NCBI GenBank assembly: GCA_007644065.1
Contig: VJWN01000001.1
Coordinates: 3,114,340 to 3,178,339 of the forward strand
Direction: 5' to 3'
DNA: 64,000 nt
Source: Margaritispora aquatica
Lineage: Eukaryota > Ascomycota > Leotiomycetes > Helotiales > Discinellaceae
Part shown: positions 23,340 to 33,956 of the stretch, in pieces
How positions within the stretch are numbered: position 1 is the first letter of the stretch
Layout of the letters: the number at the start of each line of letters is the position of its first letter
Made by a program: the position numbers and the translations under genes
Notes under the pieces: model-generated
Told to the model about the DNA's origin: nothing
Database searches by the model: none
What the model saw: the letters and a program-made list of their open reading frames with translations, nothing else

Positions 23340-25343
23340 CGTTCCTGCTTCTATTGCTTACGGAAAATCCCTGCAATTTTCTGGTGTCGCGCAATCGCCT
23401 CCTGTGCAATATTTACGAGAGTCGCAGTAGGCCTTGAATCGCAGATTTGGTGCTGGTATTTCGAAACTGAATTCGCGGCGCGAAAATTTGGGTGGTCGAT
23501 TTCTTTTTCTTAGGCGAAAGGAATATGTGGGGCCGCTTCACAATGCCAGGCCAGAAGGAGCGCGCTAGTGAGAACGTGGGTGCAACGAGGTGAATTGGAG
23601 GTGGGACGGATTCGCTGATGACCGCATAAATCGGAAAGCGAACAAGATTCTCGTGATTTAGAAATAATGTGCCAGAAGCTGGATCGTAGGTACCTGATCT
23701 TTAGGCTGCTCCTAAACTAAGCGAGTGTTAGAGTTTGAAGGCATTGAAATGAAGGAATCTAATGAAATACGAACCAGCTTCAGAAGTTAATTAGGGTTGT
23801 GTTGAACAATCAATTGATTAAGACTGTACTGAAAGAGCTGATCAGAAACCTGTGAGACTCTAGGAAGACAAGGATCGGAAGACTGAGCTTTCTCATTCTG
23901 ATTTAAAATAAATCTTCTCAGCAAGTCCCAGCAACGATGGGGGCCACTAGACAGCAAGGCAGTTGAGTTCATAATTACTACACCGATATACTATCTTAAG
24001 ATATTATTCGAGTTTTGAGTTGCGATCATTATCAATGTGAAATCCTTCATTAGACTAAATAATAAATGGTCAATTTGGTATTCAGCTCTTTGTGCACTGG
24101 AAATGAGACAACTCACGAGAAGACTTCATTAGAAGTACAAGACCACACATCATCACCAAACAACGAGTGTGCAGACCGTTCTAACTTCTATAGGAGTCTC
24201 ATAAGCTGTCTGAATTGTTGATATTCCCCACTAGTCTTACACTGGACCGTTGTGTCGAAGTCTCAATACCCTTCGAAATATTCAGTAATCAACACCTCAG
24301 CTGCGCTAAGAAGCACTTACAATATGTGGCTGAGTTACCAATTCCCAATCGACCAATGGCTGCCAATCATCCGAATCGCCGCCAACTTATTGAGTCGAGA
24401 AGTATGAAACCTAGCTGTAATTCGTGTTCGAAATCTCGTACAAAGATCTGGCTTTGACAACAGCAACAGTCACGTTCGGGAATGCCTGTGCGAGACGAGT
24501 AGTACACCGATCTAGCGATGACAAAGTGGCATATTGTGTTTATACTGGGCAACCTGAAGGAATTGTCGATGAGCTTGTGGGGATGCTGAACTGCTCTGTT
24601 TGTGCACAGGCTCGGTGACGAGAAAGCTGGCTACAGATGTAGCAAGTACCCAAGAGATCAACAAAGTCTGCGTGTCTGAAATTTGCAACGAGACTCACTT
24701 TCGAAAGAGACCAGACTATGGTTCTTAGAGAGTTCCATCTCGGCTCTACCAGTTACAACCCAGCTCAGTGGGTTGTATAGAATCGAGTTCGCTGAAAATA
24801 TCTACCACAGAAATGATAACCCATTCTGTCAGCTGTATAGAGATCTGCCAAGCTTGAATGAGGTATGAACGATTTGGCATGAAAAACACCGAGTCCTAAG
24901 CTCCTGGAGTACTAAAACTGATGTAGGGAAGCCGCTGTACCGTTGACGGCGTTCCTGGCATCATCTGAAGATTAACTGTAGACGCTAATGCTCGAATATG
25001 CACAGCGGTGCAGGGACAACTTGTGAATTATTTCAAGTATCTCCGAAGGAGTCTGGAGGAGAAAGTGGAATTCAATACAAGCTTCTGCTCGGCCAATAAC
25101 GACGAGGCGGTGTTGAATCGTAGAATCATGACTATTTTGAAGAGCTTGTTATCAGAAGCGTGAGTAAAGTTTAACGGACGAAACATAGATATGTGCCTCA
25201 TAGAAACTTTCGCAGAAAGATTTTCGGTTTTATATCGATCCTGATTTAATACTGGACTTCAATGAGTTGTTATTCAATGCCCCTACATCTTTCGACGCAG
25301 GTAAATATCGTGGGAGCTTTTCCAAAAAAAAAATCACATGACC
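23340..25343. other. AT-rich intergenic region with eroded coding scraps
   Basis: No intact gene. Near 24405-24450 the plus strand encodes a short Cys-x2-Cys basic peptide (PSCNSCSKSRTK) that faintly recalls the start of a Zn2Cys6 cluster, but the next cysteine is absent and a stop follows. Coding-like pieces near 25001-25306 are listed separately. Confidence 0.4.
25001..25306 (+). pseudogene. Possible remnant of an unrecognised gene
   Basis: Two stretches read like protein: 25018-25160 (NYFKYLRRSLEEK then LNRRIMTILKSLL) and, after a GTGAGT...TTTCGCAG interval, 25219-25302 (FRFYIDPDLILDFNELLF). The two frames do not join cleanly over the apparent intron, and no start is found upstream. I recognise no family. 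This may be a decayed gene or chance. Confidence 0.22.
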
Positions 25344-25570
25344 TTGCCAACCAATTTGGTAGTATAAATATCCAAACACCCGATACTATTACATTTTCGA
25401 AGGTGGTAGCCCAGCGGTAGTGAATTTGGCTCTACCATTGTGGTCGATCCGGGCACGCACTCATCTTGTATGGGGTGGGAAGTCAAACCTCCCGTGGATA
25501 GGGATTAGGGTGATCGTTCGCGGACCTCGAACCTTTTGTTGATTTGCCAACCCTCTTGGTAGGAATATCC
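25344..25570 (+). mobile_element. tRNA-like element, possible SINE
   Basis: TAGCCCAGCGG (about 25406-25416) matches the Pol III A box, and about 35 bp later GGTCGATCCGG resembles a B box short of one T. The segment does not fold as a complete tRNA. It is bracketed by two imperfect direct repeats of about 28 bp (25344-25373 and 25544-25570), both with TTGCCAACC...TTGGTAG...ATATCC. Such a layout suggests a tRNA-derived SINE or other small insertion. No A-rich tail is obvious and no second copy occurs in this window, so the call is tentative. Confidence 0.35.
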
Positions 25571-25891
25571 GAGCCAGGAGCATGCCGACTGGCTTAGCTG
25601 CTACTGCCTGACATTCATTGAAAGTTCGATAGCCTTCGCCGGTTGGCTACTGAGAATTGCGCAACATGACAAGCAGTTACTGAAAAGGAAATCGTCTGAT
25701 ACTGTGTTGAAAAGCGAGCTTAGTTGTATTTCTTAATGTAAAACAAGAAACAAAGACACTCACATTGTGACAATAGTAAACTGGAAGAAATCCCAATGCC
25801 ACCGACTAATGAAGAAGTTTGAATCCATCTAAAGCGTTAAATTATCTTATACATGCTTTTCAAGTTTACCAACTACCCAGACATTGGCCAT

Positions 25892-26881
25892 CTACTCGTA
25901 AAACACCAAACACCTGACCTCAATACTTTGCCTTCCCTTCGCATCCGCCGGTGTGTTCGGGTCAATAAAAGCAGTATGCGGCGTCCTAACCGCCAAACCC
26001 TCCCTTCCATTCTCCATTCCCTCACCAGCACTATCGAAGCACTTCAAAAGCATGACCTCCTCAGGCGTCATATCCTTGACGTAGTAAAACCTATGGCCGT
26101 CCTTCGGCGCCACCGCGAACGTCTCCCCTTTAGCCTTATACCCCTTCGTGCTCATCAGCGTCTCTTCACTGGGCAAGACCTCCTTGCCCCTATCGTCATC
26201 ATCTTTATCTGCATCGCTGCGATCTGGATACATGAGATCCACGGCAATGAAGTCGTCCGGCTTCGTAGACCGCCAATCTATCACCGCAAGCGGAAAATCA
26301 GAAGCAGGGTTCTCAATCGGGCGCCACACATTGATGATTGCATAGCGGCCCTTGAGCAACTCCTCCGCCTCATCAGCAGGTAGATGTCTCCTCACTCTCG
26401 CGGCGGCAGCTGCAGGCGTCTGGTCAACATGGACCTGTTGCACGGGCTGCCTGGGACTGTTCTTGTCCCGCCTCCTGATCGTGTGGTCGAAAATGACGAC
26501 TTTCTTGACTTTCCCTGGGAGACGCTCGCGCAGCATCGACTCAACTTCCGCGTAGTAGCCTTTCCTGATGGCCGCGTCGTCTGTAAAGGTCTTCTCGTTC
26601 GCGGGCTGGCGGTACACGGCAAAGCCGCTGTTCTCGGTGCTGAATTCGCCTTCCTGGCCGCGGAGGGAGGTCACGTCGCGTTGGAAGTCTTTGAGTGTGA
26701 AGGATTGGCCGGGGCCGTCGACTTTACCCCATGGCTTGCCGGTGTAGGACGTGGTGTCGATGTATTTGAATGTTGCGGTTGTCATGGTGGCGGTGGGGGA
26801 ATGGATGTGGCGAGTTGGGATATGAGAGGATTGTGAAAATGTTCTGATTGATTTTGTTGCTGCTTTGGCAATCTTGTTCAT
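25892..26881 (-). CDS. AsaB/CmcJ-like oxidoreductase family protein
   Basis: Single exon. From ATG 26881 the product has 329 residues. A second ATG at 26785 gives 297 residues. The longer form starts with a basic, Ser/Thr/Ala-rich, acid-free segment (MNKIAKAATKSIRTFSQSS) like a mitochondrial presequence, so I prefer it. The body has the family's landmarks: KVVIFDHTIRRRD, HVDQTPAAAAARVR, YAIINVWRP, PLAVIDWRS, and a C-terminal MLLKCFDS...RTPHTAFIDP. These proteins are annotated as CmcJ-like methyltransferase or AsaB-type hydroxylase/desaturase. They often sit in secondary-metabolite clusters, but the real reaction is rarely known. No polyketide or peptide synthase lies in this window, so a cluster is not supported here. 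A run of about 16 T lies on the minus strand upstream (near 26930). Confidence 0.82.
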   Translation of the reverse strand: MNKIAKAATKSIRTFSQSSHIPTRHIHSPTATMTTATFKYIDTTSYTGKPWGKVDGPGQSFTLKDFQRDVTSLRGQEGEFSTENSGFAVYRQPANEKTFTDDAAIRKGYYAEVESMLRERLPGKVKKVVIFDHTIRRRDKNSPRQPVQQVHVDQTPAAAAARVRRHLPADEAEELLKGRYAIINVWRPIENPASDFPLAVIDWRSTKPDDFIAVDLMYPDRSDADKDDDDRGKEVLPSEETLMSTKGYKAKGETFAVAPKDGHRFYYVKDMTPEEVMLLKCFDSAGEGMENGREGLAVRTPHTAFIDPNTPADAKGRQSIEVRCLVFYE

Positions 26882-27890
26882 ACTATAAAGAAGATAATGA
26901 GATAATGAGATAATGAAAAAAAAAAAAAAAACCTTACTTACTACTGGTGGTGTATTCATATATTTATGTCTAAAGGTGGCGGCCGCTGACGGTTCGATCA
27001 TTTGGTGGTGATGGTGCAATTGCCCATGACGTCTGCGGGGTTGATTTGTAAGTTGTGCAACCTTACAAATAGAAATCTGTAACAATGGAAAATGTGAACA
27101 ATCGAGAACACATTGACCATACTTCTTCGGCTCCCATCCTCTCTCCCGAGCTAGTTTTACAACGCGAGTAGAGTGTTGCTGTTGTCTCGAGTCAAAACAA
27201 TTTTCCCAATCCCACATAGCTCCAGGCCCTGGTGCTACTCGATCAACTGTCGATCTTTATCTACTAACTTAACTCCTTGCCTGCTCTTGTTTTCCCAATC
27301 AAGATTCGCTTCGCTTGTGGAAGAGTAATCTGTACTGCAGTAGTTCGGAGGTGAAGCTGTGGTTAAAATCTCAGCAATGGCATCTACTGTACTGATGATT
27401 CAGTCCTTGTTCCTTAGATTTTCCTCGGATGTTCAAACCACATATAGCTAGTCCAGAACAAGATACACTAAATTATATTATTATGTTCGACTACTTTCTT
27501 CAGGGAACATCAGCTCTCGCCCTTCTCCTACTCCTCATGGCTCCTCGATTTTTAAATGCTGTAACCGTAAGGGAACAACTGGACGGAGAATGCTCAAACG
27601 AAAATGGTATCTTGATTGCAAAAAAAGCGCTATCTGACCTGCTCATTCCCTGTATTCAACAAGATATCCTACCAACCGAATCAGCAACCATATGTATGGG
27701 CTAATACCCGGATTCAGCCCTTTTCTAACCACCATATACAAGACATCTCATACCATCGCCCTCTACCAATTTCCCAATTACCTCCAGTACGTCAATTCAT
27801 AAAAGGCCATCACCCTCAACAATCTATTCCAAATCAATCCTTCCCCCAGCCCAAACCAGCGCATATACAATCGAACCGTCCACCAACCGC
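26882..27890. other. Intergenic between the AsaB-like and Smr genes
   Basis: Contains the upstream region of the AsaB-like gene. A 91-codon plus-strand frame (27429-27704) has a hydrophobic stretch after an internal Met that could pass for a signal peptide, but nothing else supports it. Confidence 0.45.
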
Positions 27891-28828
27891 TCACATGACC
27901 GAACAGCAGGCCTTCTCCAACTTGTTCAGAATCTTTGGCAAGAACTTCAGGGCCAGCTTCTCCAGCTCATCATTATTGTTATTGCCTCCAGTATTCTGCT
28001 GGCCACCCTGTTGATAGCCACCATGTTGCTGCTGTCCGCCGTGTTGCTGAGGTTGGTTATGGGATCCACCGTGTTGTTGACCGCCTTGGTAACCATTGTT
28101 CGGTGGTATGGTTGCTGCTCCACCAGTGAGGTTAATGTACATCCTTCCCTCGTTTGCCTCGGTCTGGTATTGAAGTCCCAATTCCTGGCACACTTGTTCG
28201 ACTCTTGGTTTGATCTTCTGAACGTGGTTGACCGAGTGGTTGCCCTTGCCCACAATGCTACACCGCCATCAGCCCAATGTTCTCAAGCCTTCAAAAAGGG
28301 ACACTACTTACACATGCAAATGTGTCTGGTTGTTCTGCTGCGCGTAACGTATCCGCTGCTCTAGGATCTCCTCTGCCTCCTCTACAAATTGACCGTGCAA
28401 ATCAATCGTATCGTCCGCTACCCGACCTGGCGCATTGTTTTCCCGGAAAATGAAATCAGATGCTTGTTTATTATACTGGTCCATCTTCGCCGCATGCGCC
28501 TTGCCCTCGTCGGACAGCTGCTTTGCACCTGCTCCATCGCCGCGCTCGTAAGCTTGGTGCGACTGTTATTTCGTGTTAGTCTGGGAAAAAGTACCACCAG
28601 AGACCGGTATATGACATACTTTGTCAAAGCAAGCTGCGCGTTTCCCTGCTTCCTGGCGCGCAAGATCGCGCAGACGGTCGTATTCTGCCTCTGAGTCGCC
28701 GCTCTGCGAGTGATTGAATGCTGTTGACTATTGTCAGTATTTGCTTTGCTTTCTTTTTCCGTGATGATTTGGTCGAGTTGGTACAAACCTCTACCGCCAA
28801 TCTGGGACATCTTGTACGAGGACGACAT
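27891..28828 (-). CDS. DUF1771-Smr domain protein
   Basis: Four exons (28789-28828, 28620-28720, 28312-28562, 27891-28257) join in frame to 252 residues. Splice sites are GTTTGT, GTATGT and GTAAGT donors with CAG/TAG acceptors. The N-terminal helical part (SEAEYDRLRDLARQEAGKRA ... YERGDGAGAKQLSDEGKAHA) is a DUF1771 domain. The Smr domain follows, with DLHGQFVEEA and, across the last intron, HLHVIVGKGNHS, then KPRVEQVCQELGL. These are the DLHG and GxGxHS-type motifs of Smr nucleases or RNA-binding proteins. The tail is a Gly/Gln/His-rich region (QHGG-like repeats) ending in CCSVM. This family acts in RNA quality control or DNA nicking; which applies here is unknown. Start chosen at the first ATG, ahead of a second Met at residue 7. 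Confidence 0.88.
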
Positions 28829-29585
28829 GATCAATTGTGTTTTTGTATTGGCAGTTAAAACGAGTCAAGAAAGCAGGAGTAGAGATGGAGTGAGGAGCGC
28901 AAAGCCCAAAGGTAATAGAGGAGTGGAGAAGGAGGGGGAGGTTGGAAATTGAATTGCGATGGAGCAATAGAGAAGATCCGACCAACACAGCTGAGCTAGT
29001 GATAAATGAAGCAGGGTTCTCTAGTGCTTCCAGGCGCATGCACCTTTCCCGTGGGTTGCCTGGTACAGCGAATCAGGGCCTGTGTCGCTCCAAGCTCCGG
29101 CCCCTGTCCAGCTGAGCCGAATTCTGGAGATGGAAGATCCAGATCCGAGAGCCGCAAGATGCCTATCTTTAAGTTTTAGGTACTACTTACACCTCAATTC
29201 ATGAGATTTCGAGATTTATACAGCGATTGAACATAGATTCAACAATGTACTACTAACTTTTTACTACTGATTGTCGTAGAGAGATTGCATTGAGAGTATC
29301 ACCACATTACTTTTCCTACCATAAAATAATATCAACTTCCACCACCAACATTTATTCTCAGCAGGTCGTTCACCGAACCACATCTTTCTCAACTTACATG
29401 ATTTGTACTTACTTCTGCACTTCTTCTTTTTAGCGTGTAGCAAGAAACCAGGTAGATCTCAAAAACACTTCTCACTCCTCCAAGTTCAGTAACACCCTTC
29501 TAATTTCACTATAGGTTTTCAACCAGTTTGTGAATGCAAGTTTTCGATTCGGAATGCGTTTCGTTCTAAAAATGTCTTTGTTGTT
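28829..29585. other. Intergenic between the Smr and DUF3716-type genes
   Basis: Presumed promoter of the Smr gene and 3' flank of the next gene on the same strand. No other gene is seen. Confidence 0.5.
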
Positions 29586-31033
29586 TTATGCCACAATAAG
29601 TGAAGGTAAAAAGCCCATTCCAATAGCTCCTACGCCTCCACCAAGATTACTGCCACCGTCACCGTCACCGTCTCCGTCCCTCTTGGGCTTCTTTGGTGCC
29701 TTGTCAACATCATCGCCTAAAACTCGCTTAGCGCAACTCTTTTCTCTATATCAGCTTCCATCACATACCCCGTCTTCTGGTTCGCTTCTTGGGCTTCTTG
29801 TTGTTCTTGCCTTTACCCTTGGTATTCTTGCCCCCTGTGCCTGTGTGATTGTCCTCGACATCCTCATCATTATCGTTATCACCTACCTTAAAGTTAGTAA
29901 GGACATTTATTCAGACCATCATACTAGCCACCCTCTTGGGGAGATCATACCACGCAGCGAGCACTTGTTGCCTCTGGCATGATAAGCACAATTAGCGCAC
30001 GCGCCCAGGAAATAGTCTCTATCTGCGCCATTAACGCCTTGGAGAACCACAACGCACTCAGTGAACGGGCCGAAACCATCTGCGCAACGCCCGCATGGTT
30101 GCTACACCGAAATTGGAAAATTAGCCGAGCTCCTCGCAAGGAATCAAAATCGTGGGTTTTCTATCACTTACCACTGCAACTGCTCCAACGATATGAGCCA
30201 TGCCTCCGCTCAAATGTGAAGATAGAGTTGGGGCGGTGGTGCCCGTTGCTGGATTGGCGAGGCGGGTGACTGCTTGTCTTTGAGGGACCATAGCCAACAG
30301 AGTAGATGCTTGTGCAGGGCCGCGAGCCTGAACGGCAGCTATAATGCCAACGGTCAATCCTGTCGGTACAAACTAGAATTTTAAAACTTAGTGAGGAAGC
30401 AATCATTGTTTTAATATTGGTCTCTTACCGGGGTTGTAGCCAGTGGAACAGGAGCAATTGGTGCAATACTTCCCAGTGCAGCAACTAGGGGTGTTGGCTG
30501 GACTGTCATCTGATGTTGAATCTCGGTTAATTTGCGAACAAACTAGCTGCTTTGTATCTAGATAATCACACGGAACACACAAAGAGAAGAGAATAATCTT
30601 ACAGGATTCGCGTGCGTATCTTGATATTCTTGGAACTGTAGGAAACTGTTAGTTTTTTGTATCTGGTAGCCAGCTTTTAGTAACTTAGTAAACTTACTGC
30701 AAAGTCATCTCCCTCCATATCTCCCTCAGCAAAGCTCTCATCCTACATAAACGTAAATAATTATTCAACGAATAGCCTTGAGCATTGCTCTAACATCCTC
30801 TCTAGCCGCTTGCAACTCAAGCTCTCTGTCGATTTCCTCGTGCTCTTCTGCTTGCATTTCGAGCTCTCGCTCGCGTGCTAACCGTTCATCTGCTTCGCGC
30901 TGCACCAATTAGCACTTCTCTACTTTGCTGCGACAATGGAAGACAGCTCGCTTACATCTCTCCTGACCCACCAGTTCTCTTGCGCGTGATAGTAAGGCCC
31001 GCTATCCTGTGAATCAGGGTCTGGGTAGCACAT
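29586..31033 (-). CDS. DUF3716-type cysteine-motif protein
   Basis: Nine exons rebuilt by eye: 30956-31033, 30795-30899, 30698-30742, 30603-30635, 30429-30509, 30172-30372, 29951-30101, 29769-29882 and 29586-29716. All eight introns are 52-93 nt with GT...AG ends, and the total is 939 nt (312 residues) ending at TAA 29586. Residues about 27-75 are very rich in Glu and Arg, suggesting a helix. The core module at about 188-235 reads PCGRCADGFGPFTECVV and then GACANCAYHARGNKCSLR, the C-x2-C...GPF-x2-C...CANC...C pattern of fungal DUF3716. The tail is Asp-rich then Lys-rich (KKPKKRTRRR, a possible nuclear signal) with GDGDGDG repeats. Function is unknown; the cysteines probably bind zinc. An in-frame upstream Met (31156) could extend the start. 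Exon 3 relies on a GTTAGA donor, the weakest join. Confidence 0.72.
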
Positions 31034-33956
31034 GGTTGCTCGTTGATAGGTAAATGTTGCGAAAGTTTGGTGCTGAGAGGTTGGAGTGTTGAAGCTATTG
31101 GAAGGGGAGATGCTGAAGACTATCGAAGGTACTGTTGGCCTTGGTGAATAAACCACCCAAAGCAGGCTGGATTTCCAGCTCGACGACTAAGCGGTTGCCG
31201 ACTAAGCGGAGAAGAACAGACATGGATGTATTTAGGGACTGCGAAGTCCTGCTCTATGTTTTTAGCGAGAAATACCCAAGACACTTCCCAGCATCAGATC
31301 AAACGGGCGAATGCCGTTGTATCCAAATTCTCGACACCCATACTGATTAAACACGGTAAGACGTTTCTCTCAAAGTACATAAATACTTACATTGCCCGTC
31401 TTGTGTTGAAGTGAGGGTCTAACTAGCGGTTTTGGTACTTGTGGTTCGTCAAAACCAGATACAGTCTCAAACCTCACATCGAATAGACTTGAGAGCATTG
31501 TATAAGCCTTGTGATGTTCTAACCTACACCAGCGCAGTAGCTCGTCTATCGTATCATAATCATCAATCTACAAATCAGCAGATCTAACATGGTTATACCA
31601 TCTATCTATCTACTTATCTAGGCTCGTTTATTCTCTCATGTGCGCACCCAATTTCCCAACAGCTGCCACGTACGAGTTACCCTCTTCGTCTATGCAGCAT
31701 AGGTAAACATGCATGTTACAAGCCCCTTCCGGATAGCAACAACGCATCACTCTTCGATCATCTCATCTATTACAAATCTAATTACACCACTTACAGCCCG
31801 CCTACCTTACTTGATACTCCCGAAGGTGCAGCTATAACAGAACACAATTTAATATCTTATATATACCCACAGCCACCAAAAATCGCAACACTACGAGTAA
31901 GCTTGTACTAGATAATAATATACCACTCTAAAGGCCGAAGCTAAATCCAAATTTTAAACTCGGGAGAAAACCTACACTCGACTGACTTCATTTTATGTAT
32001 CTCATATAATGGTCATACTCTTAAGGGATAGCAACCCACAAGCCTCCCTTCCCCTTCCACCTTCCACCTTTCCAACATCTACCCTGATGAAAATACAGCA
32101 AACTCCACCTCTTTGAAATCTAGTCAACACTAGGAATAGACATCCCACCTGCTAGCTAAGTGGGTGTGTCAATAATTCGGTGTTGGGTTTCATTGAAAAG
32201 CAAGGTCGAACGAATATTCTGTATTCTTACATGTTTACCCCCGATATACTAAAGTAGATAGGCAAGTAATTCAAGGTTCACTTGTTCTGTACTTTCCTGG
32301 TTCGGTCGGAATTCTTCAATCAGCGGGTATCATGAACTGATTCTCCCATTCTTTTGTCTCGCATGAGGTTAGTAAGCTTGCTGCTCTTGCTCAGGCGCTA
32401 ATCACCCTCGGCTCAGTCGACTCGCCTGAGGAACCTGAGTGACTCACCTGAGCACCTGGAGCAGCTCGCCTGACGAGGCCGGAGCAAGATTTACTACACC
32501 GGCTCGTACTTTACTTCTCGCTTCTAAATCAATCACACTTGATCTGACCTTTGCTCTCTCTCGCATCAGTCCCATTAAGTTTTGATGAGATGCTCGGAGC
32601 CCAAGCAAGTCCCCCAAGGAACCCAAAGTGAACACTTTCCAAAAAAAAAACCCCCCAATACCGACCAGTACAAAAAACCCCACCAACTCCAAAATCAGGT
32701 GAGGTGGAACGACTGCCTAGAGACAAGGCTGCCAACTTGCCTGATTTTGACGAGGACCATATACCTACGGACCATCTGGCGATAAGGAAAGCACCGACTT
32801 CTCCTTAGGATTAATATTACCCCGTTGAATCTATAAACTGCGTATAAATTATCATTGAATTTCTGTAGACCGCTCACTATAATCCTCCAGATCTGAATCA
32901 ACAGAAGAGTCAGCAAACCTAGGGAAAATAGAGACGGGATAATACAGACCACAGTTCAGACTCGACTGACCAATAATGAATAATGGTGGTTGGTACCTGA
33001 TCTTGTCAGAAATCTTGATTGGGACGACCCATCTATCAACGCCGTCACGTGTGATTATTTTAGTACCTTAGGTTGGTAGCGATCCACATGTACCTGATTT
33101 TTCTTCTTCATTTGAGGGAAAAAGGAACCCTCTGTATTTGCAACACTCCTTCCATATATCATGAGAATTTCGAAAAGACCGAAGCTGAGGAACTCAGTAG
33201 ATAGTCACGCGGTAGGCGTCACAGGGCCTAACGAGCCTGAAACCATAAGTCTGTACGCTTCAGGGCATTTCACATACAAATAATCAAATATTCATTCGTA
33301 ATCGCGAAACTTTAGTTAATAGGAAGAAAGCTTTCCTATTTATATTCTAGTTTATGAGGTCTGATCTGGATTATCTATTATAGTGCGCAAAATCTTTTGA
33401 AGTGATGACTGTAGTTCTCGAAGTTTATAGCCTGAAGGTCGCTTAGTCGACCCTATAGAAAGCTTGAAAACTCCCTGAAAAGACAGACCTGTGATTTCGG
33501 GCTCGTCAGGTAAGGTAGTTAGGTAGGTACCTTTGGTACCTTAGGTATATGAGACGTGATACTGTAGCAGAGCAGTCAGAACGATCTTTCCGCCTCGAGA
33601 ATTGTTATCATCTGTTATCCTAGTGTATTATCAGCTTGGCGCAACTTTCTCTAATTAACCTGGAAACGGTTGCTAGTGTCTCACCCAACCATCAGCGCAT
33701 GAAAATAGTGATTCGAGATGTGGTTGGTATTTAGGATAATATTTCGTATTTGGGGACTCCAGCAAGCGCTTGTGGCGTTATCTTGGTCCCCCCTCCAAAT
33801 ATGCTTCAAGGGGGTCAACTCCATAGGATCAATCCATCCCTATCCTACCTTTCCTTATTCTTTTCACCAACTCAAATGTAAGACTATATTTTTGTTCTAT
33901 TATTTGTAGACACTGCTAAATAACACTGTCGACTCACCATAATTCCAGACTTCATA
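31034..33956. other. Gene-free region upstream of the HET gene
   Basis: About 2.9 kb, AT-rich at 31.5-32.0 kb, with no coherent frame. CTCACCTGA/CGCCTGA words recur at 32390-32480. GGTACC/CCTTAGG palindromic words are common near 33.05-33.55 kb. It includes the HET promoter. Confidence 0.5.
32390..32416. repeat. 27-bp repeat, left copy flanking the HET gene
   Basis: Begins CTCAGGC and ends TCACCCTCGGCTCAG. A close copy with one gap lies at 37274-37299, beyond the HET gene, in the same orientation. Confidence 0.6.

Noticed and set aside
24405..24455. Zn2Cys6 transcription-factor start
   Set aside because: Only the first two cysteines are present; the third is replaced and a stop follows immediately.
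27429..27704. Possible small secreted protein of about 74 residues from ATG 27483
   Set aside because: Only a Leu-rich stretch suggests a signal peptide. Two cysteines, no promoter features, and it sits between two minus-strand genes.
29945..30139. Peptide AGVAQMVSARSL-like on the minus strand, which resembles a translated tRNA gene
   Set aside because: No cloverleaf forms. In the correct frame the same DNA encodes the CxxC...GPF...CANC module of the DUF3716-type gene.
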